NCBI GenBank assembly: GCA_965199335.1 | Contig: CBDAQZ010000004.1 | Coordinates: 372,001-436,000, forward strand | Length of the DNA stretch: 64,000 bases | Reading direction: 5' to 3' | DNA from: CBDAQV01 sp965199335 | GTDB taxonomy: Bacteria > Pseudomonadota > Alphaproteobacteria > CALMVH01 | In this document: one piece after another, positions 48,810 through 57,842 of the stretch | Layout of the letters: each line of letters opens with the position of its first letter | Position numbering within the stretch: position 1 is the stretch's first letter | Position numbers and translations under genes: made by a program | The notes under the pieces: generated by a model | What the model was told of the DNA's origin: nothing | The model's input: only the letters and a program-made list of their open reading frames with translations | Databases searched by the model: none

Positions 48810-49856
48810 TTACTGCGTGAAGTCGATGATCACCTTGATGTCGGTGGGCTGACGCACCAGCGCCTGCTGCCAGTTGTCCAGCGATTCGCGTCGGCTGATC
48901 AGCTTGCCCAGCCAGGTCTTGTCGGCCTTGGCCAGCGCCTCGGCGGCCAGCTGCCAGTGGGCGCGGTTGGCGTTGACCGATCCGAAGATCACGTCATTCT
49001 CGAGCACCAGCTCGCGGTTGAGCGATCCCATGTCGATGGTGACCTTCTGCCCGGCGGACGATACGCCGCACAGGCAGGCGATGCCGTCGGGCGCCATGTT
49101 GGTGGCGGAATCGACGATCAACGACGAGACGCCGGTGCATTCGACCACAACCTCGGGCTTGAAGCCCAGCTGGTCGATCGCGCCGGTGTGGTACGTTGCG
49201 CCCAGTTCCTTGACCAGATCGGGCTTGGGGCCGTCGGCGACGCGGTCCAGCACGTGCACCTCGTAGCCGTGCTGGACGCCGATCATCGCCGCCAGCAGGC
49301 CGATCGGGCCCGCGCCGGTGACCAGAACCTGTTTGGGCTGCCAGATGGCGCGGCGCCCGATGCGTTCGATATGGTCCCACGCCTTGGCGACGACGCTGGT
49401 CGGCTCCAGCAGCACGCCCATGATTCCCAGCTCCGGGTCGAGCTTGATCGCATAGTCGGGTTCGATGCGGAAATATTCCGAGGCGTAGCCGTGACGCTGC
49501 TTGATGCCGCGCTCGGTATAGAGGCCGTTGCGGCACATGTCCCACTCGCCGTGCGCGCAGGCGATGCAGGGCACGGGATCCGGGCGGCGCACGATGCCGA
49601 CGACGTGATCGCCCTTGACGAAGCCGGAATCGGCGGGCGCGTCCTCGACCACGCCCAGCGACTCGTGCCCCAGGATCAGCTTGTCCTGGCCGTCGGGCAG
49701 CCAGCCATATTCGCCGGACACGATCTCGATATCGGTGCCGCACACCCCGACCGCGATGGTTTTCACCAGGATAGAGCCGTAATCGGGCGAGGGATCGGGC
49801 ATCTCGGAAATGGCCGCGGAATTGGCTTTTCCGGGGATAACGGTAAGAGCGCGCAT
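48810..49856 (-). CDS. Zinc-dependent glucose 1-dehydrogenase-like MDR enzyme
   Basis: This 348-aa medium-chain dehydrogenase has catalytic zinc motif VGVCGTD, GHESLGVVEDAP, and a cysteine lobe PVPCIACAHGEWDMCRNGLY. The following TERGIKQRHGYASEYFRIEP resembles archaeal-type glucose 1-dehydrogenases. Rossmann motif VTGAGPIGLLAAMIG binds NAD(P). Oxidation of glucose to gluconolactone is the likely reaction but a related sugar is possible. A perfect AGGAGGT ribosome site precedes ATG 49856. Confidence 0.88.
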   Translation of the reverse strand: MRALTVIPGKANSAAISEMPDPSPDYGSILVKTIAVGVCGTDIEIVSGEYGWLPDGQDKLILGHESLGVVEDAPADSGFVKGDHVVGIVRRPDPVPCIACAHGEWDMCRNGLYTERGIKQRHGYASEYFRIEPDYAIKLDPELGIMGVLLEPTSVVAKAWDHIERIGRRAIWQPKQVLVTGAGPIGLLAAMIGVQHGYEVHVLDRVADGPKPDLVKELGATYHTGAIDQLGFKPEVVVECTGVSSLIVDSATNMAPDGIACLCGVSSAGQKVTIDMGSLNRELVLENDVIFGSVNANRAHWQLAAEALAKADKTWLGKLISRRESLDNWQQALVRQPTDIKVIIDFTQ

Positions 49857-49979
49857 TGTACCTCCTGGATCCTCGCAGTAAGTCGCAGGTCAGATGAAGC
49901 AGACATTCCCTTCGTGTCTATGCTTTTCTTTAACTGCCTGCTTCTATAGTCTGCGCATAACATAGTGCGTGGGTCATGT

Positions 49980-50630
49980 ATGCAGGCAATGATAAACCTT
50001 TATGAAACGTTCAGCGAAGCGCTGCATACGATTCAGGAACTGGAGGCTGCGAAGATCGTGCCGTCCGATATCAGCCTGATCATCAAGAACGGAAAAACCA
50101 GCGCCATCGAACTGGCCCTCGAGGAAGACAAAGCCGCCAAGAAGAAGAAAAAGAAGGATAGCAAGTCCCCGGAGCCGGAACCGCCGCCTGCCGATGACGA
50201 GCCGATCGACTACGATCTGAAGGCCAAGTTCTTTTCCGATATCCACGTCCACGAGCTAAGCGGGATCGGTGCGATCGCCGGTGGCGGCTGGATGGTGAAG
50301 GATTCCATCGAGCGTACGGCGTCCGACGACATCGGCATAAGCAGTGGCACGCCCACCGGGTTGATCGAATGCATGGTCGATACCGGCCTCAGCCGCGAAC
50401 ACGCCGAAACTTATGTCGAGGGGCTGAAGCGCGGTGCGACCCTGATCGCGGTCAGGGCGATGCCCGACCTGCAGAAAGCAGCCCTGCGCATCATGCGCGA
50501 GGAACACCGCCCGCTCGACCCGCATATGCGCGGGCATCACTACTGGACCAACCAGTACGAATACAAGGACGACAGGGCCGCCAAGTCCAACCGCATCCTG
50601 GCGATGTTGATCAGCGGCTCGTCCCGCTGA
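49980..50630 (+). CDS. Hypothetical stress-type protein (YflT/GSP17M-like N-terminus)
   Basis: This 216-aa protein has an N-terminus (MINLYETFSEALHTIQELEA, then KIVPSDISLI) that resembles the general-stress YflT/GSP17M domain. A Lys-rich run (AAKKKKKKDSK) and acidic Pro-rich linker follow at about 55-80. A central Gly/Ala hydrophobic stretch (LSGIGAIAGGGWMV) is followed by a second domain with GLSREHAETYVEGLKRGATLIAVRA, as in related DUF1269-like proteins. Function is unknown. ATG 49980 is preferred over GTG 49965. Confidence 0.7.
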   Translation: MQAMINLYETFSEALHTIQELEAAKIVPSDISLIIKNGKTSAIELALEEDKAAKKKKKKDSKSPEPEPPPADDEPIDYDLKAKFFSDIHVHELSGIGAIAGGGWMVKDSIERTASDDIGISSGTPTGLIECMVDTGLSREHAETYVEGLKRGATLIAVRAMPDLQKAALRIMREEHRPLDPHMRGHHYWTNQYEYKDDRAAKSNRILAMLISGSSR

Positions 50631-50642
50631 CCTTGTCTGCCT

Positions 50643-51353
50643 CTAGTTGCGGCGCTGGCCGAACAGCCGTAGCATGGTAAGGAACAGGTTGATGAAGTTC
50701 ATGTATAGCGTCAGCGCACCCAACAGGGCCATCTTCGTATTCGACGCCGCGCCATAGGCGGAGCTGTAGTTGTTTCGGATCGCCTGGGTGCTGTAGGCGG
50801 TCAGGCCGGTGAACACGATCACGCAGGCGATGGACACCGCGAAATCGAACATTGCCGAGTGCAACAGGAATACATTTACCAATCCCGCTATGATGATACC
50901 GATCAGGCCCATCATCATGAAACTGCCGATTCCGGTCAGATTGGCTTTTGTCGTGTAGCCGTACAGGCTTGTGCCTGCAAACATGCCGGCGGTGATGAAG
51001 AAGACCTCTGTGATGCTATGCTTGGAATACTCTAGGAAAATCCAGGTCAGCGAGACGCCCATGACAGCGCTGAAGGCAAGGAAGATCAACTGCGCCGCCG
51101 CCACCGACAGCCTGTTGATACCGAACTGCAGCACCAGAATGAATGCCAGTGGCGCGAACATGACCAGCGTATGGAAGCGGTATACTTCCTGCAGCAAAGC
51201 CCGGTCGTGCGCGATATACCAGGCAACCCCGCCCGACACGGCAAGTCCCAGCATCATGAAGTTGTAAACCGCGATCATGTGCTTGCGCAGGCCCATATCG
51301 AACGTGGCGGTGTCGGCGACGAAGGTGCGACCCTGATAGTTCTGAAAACCCAT
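50643..51353 (-). CDS. Bax inhibitor-1/YccA-family membrane protein
   Basis: This 236-aa protein has seven hydrophobic helices of the BI-1 (TMBIM) family. Typical features are HMIAVYNFMMLGLAVSGGVAWYIA, FITAGMFAGTSLYGYTTKANLT, and the C-terminal ALTLYMNFINLFLTMLRLFG. Family members are pH-sensitive calcium leak channels or regulators of membrane-protein quality control. GGGGA precedes the ATG. Convergent with the stress-type gene. Confidence 0.95.
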   Translation of the reverse strand: MGFQNYQGRTFVADTATFDMGLRKHMIAVYNFMMLGLAVSGGVAWYIAHDRALLQEVYRFHTLVMFAPLAFILVLQFGINRLSVAAAQLIFLAFSAVMGVSLTWIFLEYSKHSITEVFFITAGMFAGTSLYGYTTKANLTGIGSFMMMGLIGIIIAGLVNVFLLHSAMFDFAVSIACVIVFTGLTAYSTQAIRNNYSSAYGAASNTKMALLGALTLYMNFINLFLTMLRLFGQRRN

Positions 51354-51423
51354 AACAATCCCCGATCTAGCTAAAGCTTGTAGACTCTATATGCGCCTGT
51401 CTGCGCGGCGCTTCAATGCGCGA

Positions 51424-52926
51424 TCACCAGCTATAATGCACTTTATAGCTTACCGTCCTGGTCTCGTCCGGGGCAAGATCGACCGGAAACTGGACGGTGT
51501 TGCTGTCGATCGGCATGAAATCGCTGCTTTTCTGCGTGATCGACCAGGTTTCCGACCGGTTCAGGTGCTCGACCACGTTGATTGATACCCTGTCCTTCTT
51601 GTGGTTGGCGACCGTGATCTCGTAGGTCTCGTCGGTCCAGTGGTTGGACGGATCGGTGGCGAACTGGCTGCGCTTGCGACTGCCGACCAGATCGAACGAA
51701 TTGCCCAAATACAACCTGACCGTCTCGTCCTTGGGGGTATGGTCGATCCTGTCCTCGCCCACGAATTCGGGGCGGCCGTCGCTATCGGTGCGGTACAGCT
51801 TCACCTTGCCGGCGGGCAGCGGCATGCCTAGGTTGGCGGCGGCCGAATTCTGGAATTCCATCATGTTCGAGACCTTGGTCTGCGACGACTGGCCGTAGTT
51901 CATGTCGGAGCGCAGCATGGAAACGTTGTAGCCTCGGTACTGCGGCTCGATCGTCGCGCCGTCATAGACATAGACGCGCTTTCCGTGCACGCCCGAGGCA
52001 TGGAGCAGTTGCACCTGCTTGACCTCGCGGTCCAGCAGTGTCAGTGGCCGCGGCAGGGAATAGAGATGGTATTCGTCGAACGACTTTTCCGAAACCTCCG
52101 CACCTCCTCCATTGATATCCTTCTCGGCAGCTTTCGCCGCATACGCCAGCTCGTTATTGGCCTCAGGCGCGCGCGCCACGTCGCCGGCCATCAGCTTGAC
52201 GCTGGCCTGGTCGAAATCCTTGCCGCTCATGTTCTCCAGCGTCACCCAGCCGATTAGGTCGAAGACATCGCCATTTTCCGGCGCGACCAGGTCGTAGCTC
52301 GCTTCCCAGCGCATGCCGCCGGTAATGTAGGACAGCTCGACGTCGTGCGTGCCGCCGGTGGTGCTGGCAAGTTTCCACAGCAGGGTCGGCTTCAGGAAAT
52401 CCTTGGGGTCCAGGCTGTCGAACAGCGGCTTGCCGGGCAAGCCGAAATTGATCTTGCCGTCGACCTCGACGATCGGCTGCTCCGCCTGCGCCACGACCTG
52501 CTGCTGGTAGGCGTATTGCTGGCCGTATGTAGAGAACGCGTTGTAATGGGGCACGTAGCCGCTGCGCAGGACCTTGCCCTTTACATAGGTCTTCGGGGTG
52601 CCGTCGACCTCGAAGGTGACGTCCTTGCCTTCCATCTTGCGCAGCAGAAGATCCTGGCTGAGCGGGTCGGATTCGTAATTCTGCTCCAGTATCCTGACCG
52701 CGTCGCCCTTGCCCAGGTCGCGCAGCACGACCGAGTCCGGTTCGACATGGGCGGTGATATCGCTGACCCGGACCTCGTTGTCGCCCTGCTTCAGATCGAG
52801 CTGCCGCGTTTCCTTCACCACGGCGAAGGCGCCGTTATAAACGGTGATCTGGGTTTCGGCATCGGCGGCGATCGGGGCACATCCCAGGATGGCGACGCCA
52901 AGCATGAACAGGCAGGAGTTTTTCAT
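51424..52926 (-). CDS. DUF4139-domain exported protein
   Basis: This 500-aa protein has a signal peptide (MKNSCLFMLGVAILGCAPIAADA) and no cytosolic features. The body matches the DUF4139 family: N-terminal ITVYNGAFAVVKETRQLDL, middle GGTHDVELSYITGGMRWEASYDLVAPENGDVFDLIGWVTLEN, and C-terminal WTDETYEITVANHKKDRVSINVVEHLNRSETW. A possible lipobox (ILGC) could make it a lipoprotein. Biochemical role is unknown. It lies 31 nt downstream of nudC on the same strand. Confidence 0.9.
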   Translation of the reverse strand: MKNSCLFMLGVAILGCAPIAADAETQITVYNGAFAVVKETRQLDLKQGDNEVRVSDITAHVEPDSVVLRDLGKGDAVRILEQNYESDPLSQDLLLRKMEGKDVTFEVDGTPKTYVKGKVLRSGYVPHYNAFSTYGQQYAYQQQVVAQAEQPIVEVDGKINFGLPGKPLFDSLDPKDFLKPTLLWKLASTTGGTHDVELSYITGGMRWEASYDLVAPENGDVFDLIGWVTLENMSGKDFDQASVKLMAGDVARAPEANNELAYAAKAAEKDINGGGAEVSEKSFDEYHLYSLPRPLTLLDREVKQVQLLHASGVHGKRVYVYDGATIEPQYRGYNVSMLRSDMNYGQSSQTKVSNMMEFQNSAAANLGMPLPAGKVKLYRTDSDGRPEFVGEDRIDHTPKDETVRLYLGNSFDLVGSRKRSQFATDPSNHWTDETYEITVANHKKDRVSINVVEHLNRSETWSITQKSSDFMPIDSNTVQFPVDLAPDETRTVSYKVHYSW

Positions 52927-52957
52927 GATTGTTTTTCCTTATGTGTTCGAAATCGCA

Positions 52958-53860
52958 TCATGTGGCGACACTATAATACCAGTCCTCGATCAGACGCCAT
53001 GAGATCGAAAGCCTGCCCGGCAGGCCGAACTCCTCGCTGACCGCGCCGTCCTCGATATACGGTTTCAGGTCGGCGCGGGTGAACCAGCCGCCGGCTACGA
53101 TCTCCTCGCCGTCGACCTTGAATTCGCGGCTGTCCGTCGTGGCGTGGAACCCGACCATGAGCGAGGCGGGAAATGGCCAGGGCTGCGAGGAATGGTAGGA
53201 AATGCCCGTCACGATCACCGCGGCTTCCTCGAACACCTCGCGCACCAGCGCCGCTTCGAGGCTTTCGCCCGGTTCGACGAAGCCGGCCAGCGTCGAATGC
53301 ATGCCGGGCCGGTGCCGGGCATTGCGCGCCAGCAGGCAGGCGTCGCCGTTCTCGACCAGGACGATGATCGCGGGGTCGGTGCGCGGGAAATGCTCGGCGG
53401 CACAGGCGGGATTGGGGCAGACCCGCTTGTGCCCCGCCTCCGTCACCAGCGTCGCCGTGCCGCAGACGCCGCAGAAACCGCTGCGTTCGTGCCAGCGCGC
53501 AAGGCCCAGCGCATAGGCGGCCAGCCCTGCCTCGTCCGCCGGCAGCACCCCGGCAACCTTGCGCAAATCCTCGAAGCGTATCCCGTCCGGCGCATCGCGC
53601 AGAACGGCTGTGCAATAGGCAATACCGTCGTTCATGCCCAGGAAGATGCGCTGCCCGGCGGGCAGTCCGGCATCGGGCGAGAACGCCAGCCGCGTCTCCG
53701 CACCCTCGCCCGCCAGCGCCACCAGGCCGCCTGCGACCGGCAGGACACGGACCATATCGGGCGGCAGCGCCGCCAACCATTCCGCGTCGCGCCGCTTCAG
53801 CCCATGGCGGTCGATGGGCTTGTGGCTGAAGACGTTCGGGTGCGGTTTGCTGCCGGTCAT
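52958..53860 (-). CDS. nudC: NADH pyrophosphatase / NAD-cap hydrolase (Nudix)
   Basis: This protein of about 300 aa hydrolyses NAD(H) to NMN(H) and AMP and can remove NAD caps from RNA. Zinc-ribbon Cys are visible in FCGVCGTATL and VCPNPACAAEHFPRTDPAIIV. The Nudix box is GFVEPGESLEAALVREVFEE. The NudC-specific SQPWPFPASLM follows. The last box position has AAV in place of the usual VGI. ATG 53860 is chosen; a TTG at 53878 is an alternative. Divergent from the SRP RNA gene. Confidence 0.95.
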   Translation of the reverse strand: MTGSKPHPNVFSHKPIDRHGLKRRDAEWLAALPPDMVRVLPVAGGLVALAGEGAETRLAFSPDAGLPAGQRIFLGMNDGIAYCTAVLRDAPDGIRFEDLRKVAGVLPADEAGLAAYALGLARWHERSGFCGVCGTATLVTEAGHKRVCPNPACAAEHFPRTDPAIIVLVENGDACLLARNARHRPGMHSTLAGFVEPGESLEAALVREVFEEAAVIVTGISYHSSQPWPFPASLMVGFHATTDSREFKVDGEEIVAGGWFTRADLKPYIEDGAVSEEFGLPGRLSISWRLIEDWYYSVAT

Positions 53861-53934
53861 GGGTAAATCGTGACTCAAAATGGCGCGGAAGGATAGAGAG
53901 CACTTGCGCAGCAGGCCCCGCTACCCGATATTAT

Positions 53935-54040
53935 GGACGGAAGGTTGGCGGTGGGCGGACCACTCGCCAATCCGGTCAGGTCCGAGAGGAAGCAGCCGTA
54001 ACGAGATCCGGTTCGGGTCGCCGATCCAGCCTTCCACCTG
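53935..54040 (+). ncRNA. ffs: Signal recognition particle RNA (4.5S type)
   Basis: The universally conserved domain IV is present: GGTCAGGTCC-GAGA-GGAAGCAGCC at 53974-53997, with the asymmetric loop. Outer complementarity (GGAAGG at 53939-53944 with CCTTCC at 54030-54035, plus GGCG/CGCC segments inside) gives the single long hairpin of about 97-105 nt. The apical tetraloop is GAGA rather than the common GGAA; both are GNRA. The position immediately upstream of dnaX is usual in alphaproteobacteria. Ends are approximate. Confidence 0.92.
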
Positions 54041-54063
54041 TTCCCAGTTTGCTGGCGAGGCCC

Positions 54064-55860
54064 GTGACCGACCTTCTTTTCAGCGAATCGGCCCTGCCCG
54101 AGGCCCCTTCCCCCGGAGGCGAAACCGCCTACCGGGTACTGGCGCGCAAGTACCGCCCGCAGACCTTCGCCCAATTGAAGGGTCAGGACGTACTGGTCCG
54201 CACCCTGACCAACGCCTTCAAGGCCGGGCGCATCGCCCATGCCTTCATGCTGACCGGCGTGCGCGGCGTCGGCAAGACCACGACAGCCCGCATCATCGCC
54301 CGCGGCCTCAACTGCACCGGCGCCGACGGCACGGGCCAGCCGACCATCGAACCTTGCGGCGCCTGCCAGAACTGCATCGCCATCGCCGCCGACCGCCATG
54401 TCGACGTGATCGAGATGGACGCAGCCAGCCACAACAGCGTCGACGATATCCGCGAGCTGACCGACGGCGCGCGCTACAGCCCGGCGCTGGGCCGCTACAA
54501 GGTGTACATCATCGACGAGGTGCACATGCTGTCCAAGGCGGCGTTCAACGCGCTGCTGAAGACGCTGGAGGAACCGCCGGCGCATGTGAAGTTCATCCTG
54601 GCCACGACCGAGATCCGCAAGGTGCCGGTGACCATCCTGTCGCGCTGCCAGCGCTTCGACCTGCGCCGCGTCGACGCCACTGTGCTGACCGCCTTGTTCA
54701 GCGAGATATTGCAGAAGGAAGAGTCAGGCGCGGATGCCGAGGCGCTGGCGCTGCTGGCGCGCGCCGCCGACGGCTCGGCCCGCGACGGCCTCAGCCTGCT
54801 GGACCAGGCAATCGCCCGGGCCGAAAACGGCAGCATCAGCGGCGAGCAGGTGCGCGCCATGCTGGGTCTGGCCGACCGTATCGTGGTGTTCGACCTGCTG
54901 GAAACCATACTGAAGGGTGAGGCGAAGCCTGCGCTGGACATACTGGCCGGCCTGCATGCCGCCGGGGCCGATCCCACCACCGTGTTGCAGGACCTGCTGG
55001 AGCTGGTGCATCACGTGACAAGGGCCAAGCTGGTGCCCGCCAATGCCGAGGCGATGACGATGACGATGCCCGAGGCCGAGCGGACGCGCGGCGCGGCGCT
55101 GGCCGCCGCGCTGGCGATGCCGGTGGTGACGCGCGCCTGGTCCGTATTGCTGAAGGGCCTGGGCGAGGTCCAGAACGCCCCCAATGCCCGCCAGGCGCTG
55201 GAGATGGTGGTGTTGCGCCTGATCTACACCGCCGACCTGCCGACCCCCGGCGACCTGGTGAAGCAGCTGCGCGAGGCGGGACAGGCGACCGGTGCGATGT
55301 CTACCCTTTCCCCATCGCCGCCATCGGGGGGTGGGATGCGCGTTTCTTCCGGCCATTCATCGGGCGGTGTGGCCCATGCCGTCGCCGATGCGCAGGCCGA
55401 GCCTGCGGGCGACACGGTTGCAGCGCACCCGCTGCCCATCAGCTTCCGCGCCGTGGTCGAACTGTTCAACGCCGAGCGCGAGGCAATCGTCGCCGGCCAT
55501 CTGACATCGGCGGTGCATCTGGTCCGTTTCGAGCCCGGAGCGATCGAATTTCGCGTCCAGCCCAGCGCCCCCGCGACGCTGGCCGCGACCGTCGCCCGCC
55601 GCCTGACCGAATGGACCGGCCGCCGCTGGATGGTCAGCCTCGCCAGCGAAGGCGGCGCGCCGACCCTGGCCGAACAGGACGCCGTCAACCGCGATCAGAC
55701 GCTGTCGGCCACGGCCGAAATCCCAGCGGTCAAGGCCTTGCTACTGGCCTTTCCCGGCGCGAAACTGACGGAAGTACGCGATGTGGCAGCCCCGGCGGTC
55801 GCGGAACTGCCTTCGGAATCCGAGCTTCCAATTATAGACGAGATCTGGCTGGAAGAATAA
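54064..55860 (+). CDS. dnaX: DNA polymerase III subunits gamma/tau
   Basis: This clamp-loader ATPase has 598 aa from GTG 54064. It has Walker A GVRGVGKTT, zinc cysteines in PCGACQNC, Walker B/DExx in YIIDEVHMLSKAAFNALLKTLEEPP and an SRC sensor (TILSRCQRFDLRR). The C-terminal region after about 400 (tau-like) includes a low-complexity linker. No A-rich slippery heptamer for a programmed frameshift was seen. GTG 54064 with GGCGAGG upstream is preferred over TTG 54049. It directly follows the SRP RNA. Confidence 0.96.
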   Translation: MTDLLFSESALPEAPSPGGETAYRVLARKYRPQTFAQLKGQDVLVRTLTNAFKAGRIAHAFMLTGVRGVGKTTTARIIARGLNCTGADGTGQPTIEPCGACQNCIAIAADRHVDVIEMDAASHNSVDDIRELTDGARYSPALGRYKVYIIDEVHMLSKAAFNALLKTLEEPPAHVKFILATTEIRKVPVTILSRCQRFDLRRVDATVLTALFSEILQKEESGADAEALALLARAADGSARDGLSLLDQAIARAENGSISGEQVRAMLGLADRIVVFDLLETILKGEAKPALDILAGLHAAGADPTTVLQDLLELVHHVTRAKLVPANAEAMTMTMPEAERTRGAALAAALAMPVVTRAWSVLLKGLGEVQNAPNARQALEMVVLRLIYTADLPTPGDLVKQLREAGQATGAMSTLSPSPPSGGGMRVSSGHSSGGVAHAVADAQAEPAGDTVAAHPLPISFRAVVELFNAEREAIVAGHLTSAVHLVRFEPGAIEFRVQPSAPATLAATVARRLTEWTGRRWMVSLASEGGAPTLAEQDAVNRDQTLSATAEIPAVKALLLAFPGAKLTEVRDVAAPAVAELPSESELPIIDEIWLEE

Positions 55861-55942
55861 TCGATTGACACGGGGCTTGGTGTTCCCTCCCGCGTTTTCA
55901 CCTGCTAACTAGACGCATGTTCACGCGAAAGGGTTCGGGGAA

Positions 55943-56266
55943 ATGACCAATATCGGCCAGATGATGAAGCAGGCGCAGGCCATGCAGCAGAAGATGATGG
56001 ACATGCAGGCCAAGATCGCCGAGATCGAGAAGGAAGGCCAATCGGGCGGCGGCATGGTCAAGGTGACCCTGAACGGCAAGAGCGAAGCCCGTGCCTGCAA
56101 GGTCGACAAGTCTTTGATGGACCCGAACGACGTCGAGATGCTGGAGGACCTGATCGTCGCCGCTTTCAACGACGCCAAGAAGAAGATCGACGAACAGACC
56201 GCCGCCGAAACAGAGAAGATGATGGGCGGCTTGAACCTGCCAGCCGGTTTCAAGCTGCCGTTCTGA
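55943..56266 (+). CDS. YbaB/EbfC nucleoid-associated protein
   Basis: This 107-aa DNA-binding protein has the YbaB pattern MTNIGQMMKQAQAMQQKMMD, GGGMVKVTLNGKSEARACKVD, then EMLEDLIVAAFNDAKKKIDE and the end GLNLPAGFKLPF. It is a dimeric nucleoid-associated protein. Its place after dnaX is conserved in many bacteria; recR, which often follows, is absent here. Good GGGG ribosome site before the ATG. Confidence 0.96.
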   Translation: MTNIGQMMKQAQAMQQKMMDMQAKIAEIEKEGQSGGGMVKVTLNGKSEARACKVDKSLMDPNDVEMLEDLIVAAFNDAKKKIDEQTAAETEKMMGGLNLPAGFKLPF

Positions 56267-56287
56267 TCCTGTTCAAAAGTAGTTGAG

Positions 56288-56377
56288 TCATTCCGACATG
56301 CACGCAGCGCATCCGGAATCCATACTCTCCAAGACGTTGAAACAGGGTATGGATTGCGGCGCTTTGCACCGGAATGA
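56288..56377. repeat. Intergenic imperfect palindromic element (~90 bp)
   Basis: TCATTCCG at 56288 pairs with CGGAATGA ending at 56377, and ATCCATAC (about 56328) pairs with GTATGGAT (about 56347); GC-rich interruptions lie between. The layout resembles the families of dispersed palindromic intergenic repeats seen in many alphaproteobacterial genomes. Only one copy is visible in this window. It lies in the convergent gap between ybaB and the transporter and may fold in RNA from either side. Confidence 0.6.
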
Positions 56378-56386
56378 TAATCCTTT

Positions 56387-57097
56387 CTACCGAACCGCCA
56401 ACGCAATCCCGTAGGCCGCCGCCGCTGCCAGTCCACCGACCACCAGCGTTTGCAGTCCCCCCTTGAGCGCGGCAATGCCGGTCAGCTTCGCCTTGCCGTA
56501 GCCGAAGGCGAACAGCGCGACCAATGTCAGCAACACCGAAACCGGCAGGGCCTTCGTGACGCTGCCCATCAGCATGTACGGCGCCAGCGGGATCAGGCCG
56601 CCCACGATGTAGGAGGCGGCTATGGTGCCGGCGCTGGCCAGGGCACGCTTTGGATCGGGCTCTTCCAGCCCCAGTTCGTAGCGCATCATGAAATCGACCC
56701 AGCGTTTCTGGTCGGACACGATGGCGTCGACCGCGATGCGCAACGGTTCGCCCTCCATGCCGTGCGCGGCGAAGATTTCCTCGACCTCCGCCCGCTCGAT
56801 ATGGGGGACTTCCACCGTTTCGCGGATCTCCCGCGCATACTCGGCTTCGTAATGCTGCGCGTCGGTGCGGGCGGCAAGGTAGCCGCCCAGCCCCATGGCG
56901 ATCGACCCGGCGGCGATTTCCGCCAGTCCCGCCGTGACCACGATGCCGGCGGCCTGCACAGTTCCGGCCAAACCCGCGGCCAGTGCGAACGGTACGGTAA
57001 GGCCGTCCGCCATGCCGATTACGACATCGCGAACGGTCGCGGACGAGCGGAAGTGATGCTCATGATGATGGTGGTGGTGACCGATATCGTGGGGCAT
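56387..57097 (-). CDS. VIT1/CCC1-family metal transporter with His-rich N-terminus
   Basis: This 236-aa protein (from ATG 57097) begins MPHDIGHHHHHHEHHFRSS, a natural run of eight His in ten residues, then VRDVVIGMADGLTVPFALAAGLAG typical of the iron/manganese VIT1/CCC1 family. A cytosolic metal-binding helix pair with acidic residues (AEVEEIFAAHGMEG) sits between helices 2 and 3, and three further helices follow. Predicted to move Fe(II) or Mn(II). GTG 57121 would add eight residues. Confidence 0.9.
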   Translation of the reverse strand: MPHDIGHHHHHHEHHFRSSATVRDVVIGMADGLTVPFALAAGLAGTVQAAGIVVTAGLAEIAAGSIAMGLGGYLAARTDAQHYEAEYAREIRETVEVPHIERAEVEEIFAAHGMEGEPLRIAVDAIVSDQKRWVDFMMRYELGLEEPDPKRALASAGTIAASYIVGGLIPLAPYMLMGSVTKALPVSVLLTLVALFAFGYGKAKLTGIAALKGGLQTLVVGGLAAAAAYGIALAVR

Positions 57098-57146
57098 GCC
57101 GCTTTGTGCCGGTTTGCCCACCTTAAATCAACCCAGTCGGCCCAGC

Positions 57147-57398
57147 TCAATCCGTCAGTGGCGGCATGCCCGGAAAGCCGGGATCGAGCGCCGGTATCTC
57201 GTTCGGCATGCCCGGGTCGTCGGCCGGGTACTCCACCGGCTCGCCAGGGGGCAGCTCGGGCTCCTGCCCGGGTCCTCTTGTCGGCGGGAAATCGCCTGGA
57301 TCGTTGTTCGGGGGCGTGCTGTCCGGGCCGGGAACGGGAGTGATTTCAGGGTCTGCTTGCATATCATATATAACCAGCGGAACCGGTTCTTGTTTCAT
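57147..57398 (-). CDS. Small proline/aspartate-rich protein
   Basis: This 83-aa frame is dominated by Pro, Asp, Glu and Gly (for example ITPVPGPDSTPPNNDPGDFP). It is acidic, without hydrophobic segments, so probably disordered. Similar tiny Pro-rich hypothetical proteins occur in other proteobacteria. No strong ribosome site precedes ATG 57398, and a longer form to 57410 or 57455 is possible. Moderate evidence for a real gene. Confidence 0.5.
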   Translation of the reverse strand: MKQEPVPLVIYDMQADPEITPVPGPDSTPPNNDPGDFPPTRGPGQEPELPPGEPVEYPADDPGMPNEIPALDPGFPGMPPLTD

Positions 57399-57475
57399 AA
57401 ATGATTTCATGAGAAAAAGGGGACAGCCCAATCCGGGCCGGCCCAATCCGGGCATGCGTAGTGGAGACGTATTTC

Positions 57476-57832
57476 ATGGCGATCGATGTGCTGTCACGGC
57501 CCAATTGCATTCCAATCATCGTCGGCGACGAAGCCGATATGGCCGATGTGGTCGGGGTTGGCACCAGCGGCAAGGGCGATGCCCATCTGGTCATGACGAA
57601 CGAGCAGGGCAAGACCCACAAGGTTCCGCTCAGCGCCCAGGCCAGCAAGAATTTCACCACCGTCAGCCATGTGTTGCTTGTCAGCCTGACGCCGGACGAT
57701 CAGATCGCCTCGGCCTACAAGATGCCGATGAACAATGCCGATGGCGAAATGGAAGCTCTCGACGAGCCACAGATCAAGGAACTGGCCGAAGCTCTGGTAG
57801 CCGGCGATTTCAACCTGGATTTCCTGCGCTAG
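57476..57832 (+). CDS. Hypothetical cytosolic protein
   Basis: This 118-aa protein, MAIDVLSRPNCIPIIVGDEA at the start, has a mixed alpha/beta composition and a C-terminal amphipathic helix (EPQIKELAEALVAGDF). No signal peptide, membrane segment or known motif is present. GGAG lies 10 nt upstream of ATG 57476. It is followed by two hairpins. Function is unknown. Confidence 0.65.
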   Translation: MAIDVLSRPNCIPIIVGDEADMADVVGVGTSGKGDAHLVMTNEQGKTHKVPLSAQASKNFTTVSHVLLVSLTPDDQIASAYKMPMNNADGEMEALDEPQIKELAEALVAGDFNLDFLR

Positions 57833-57842
57833 GCAGAAATAA

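Noticed and set aside
54064..55860. Programmed frameshift in dnaX
   Set aside because: No A-rich slippery heptamer with downstream hairpin was found.
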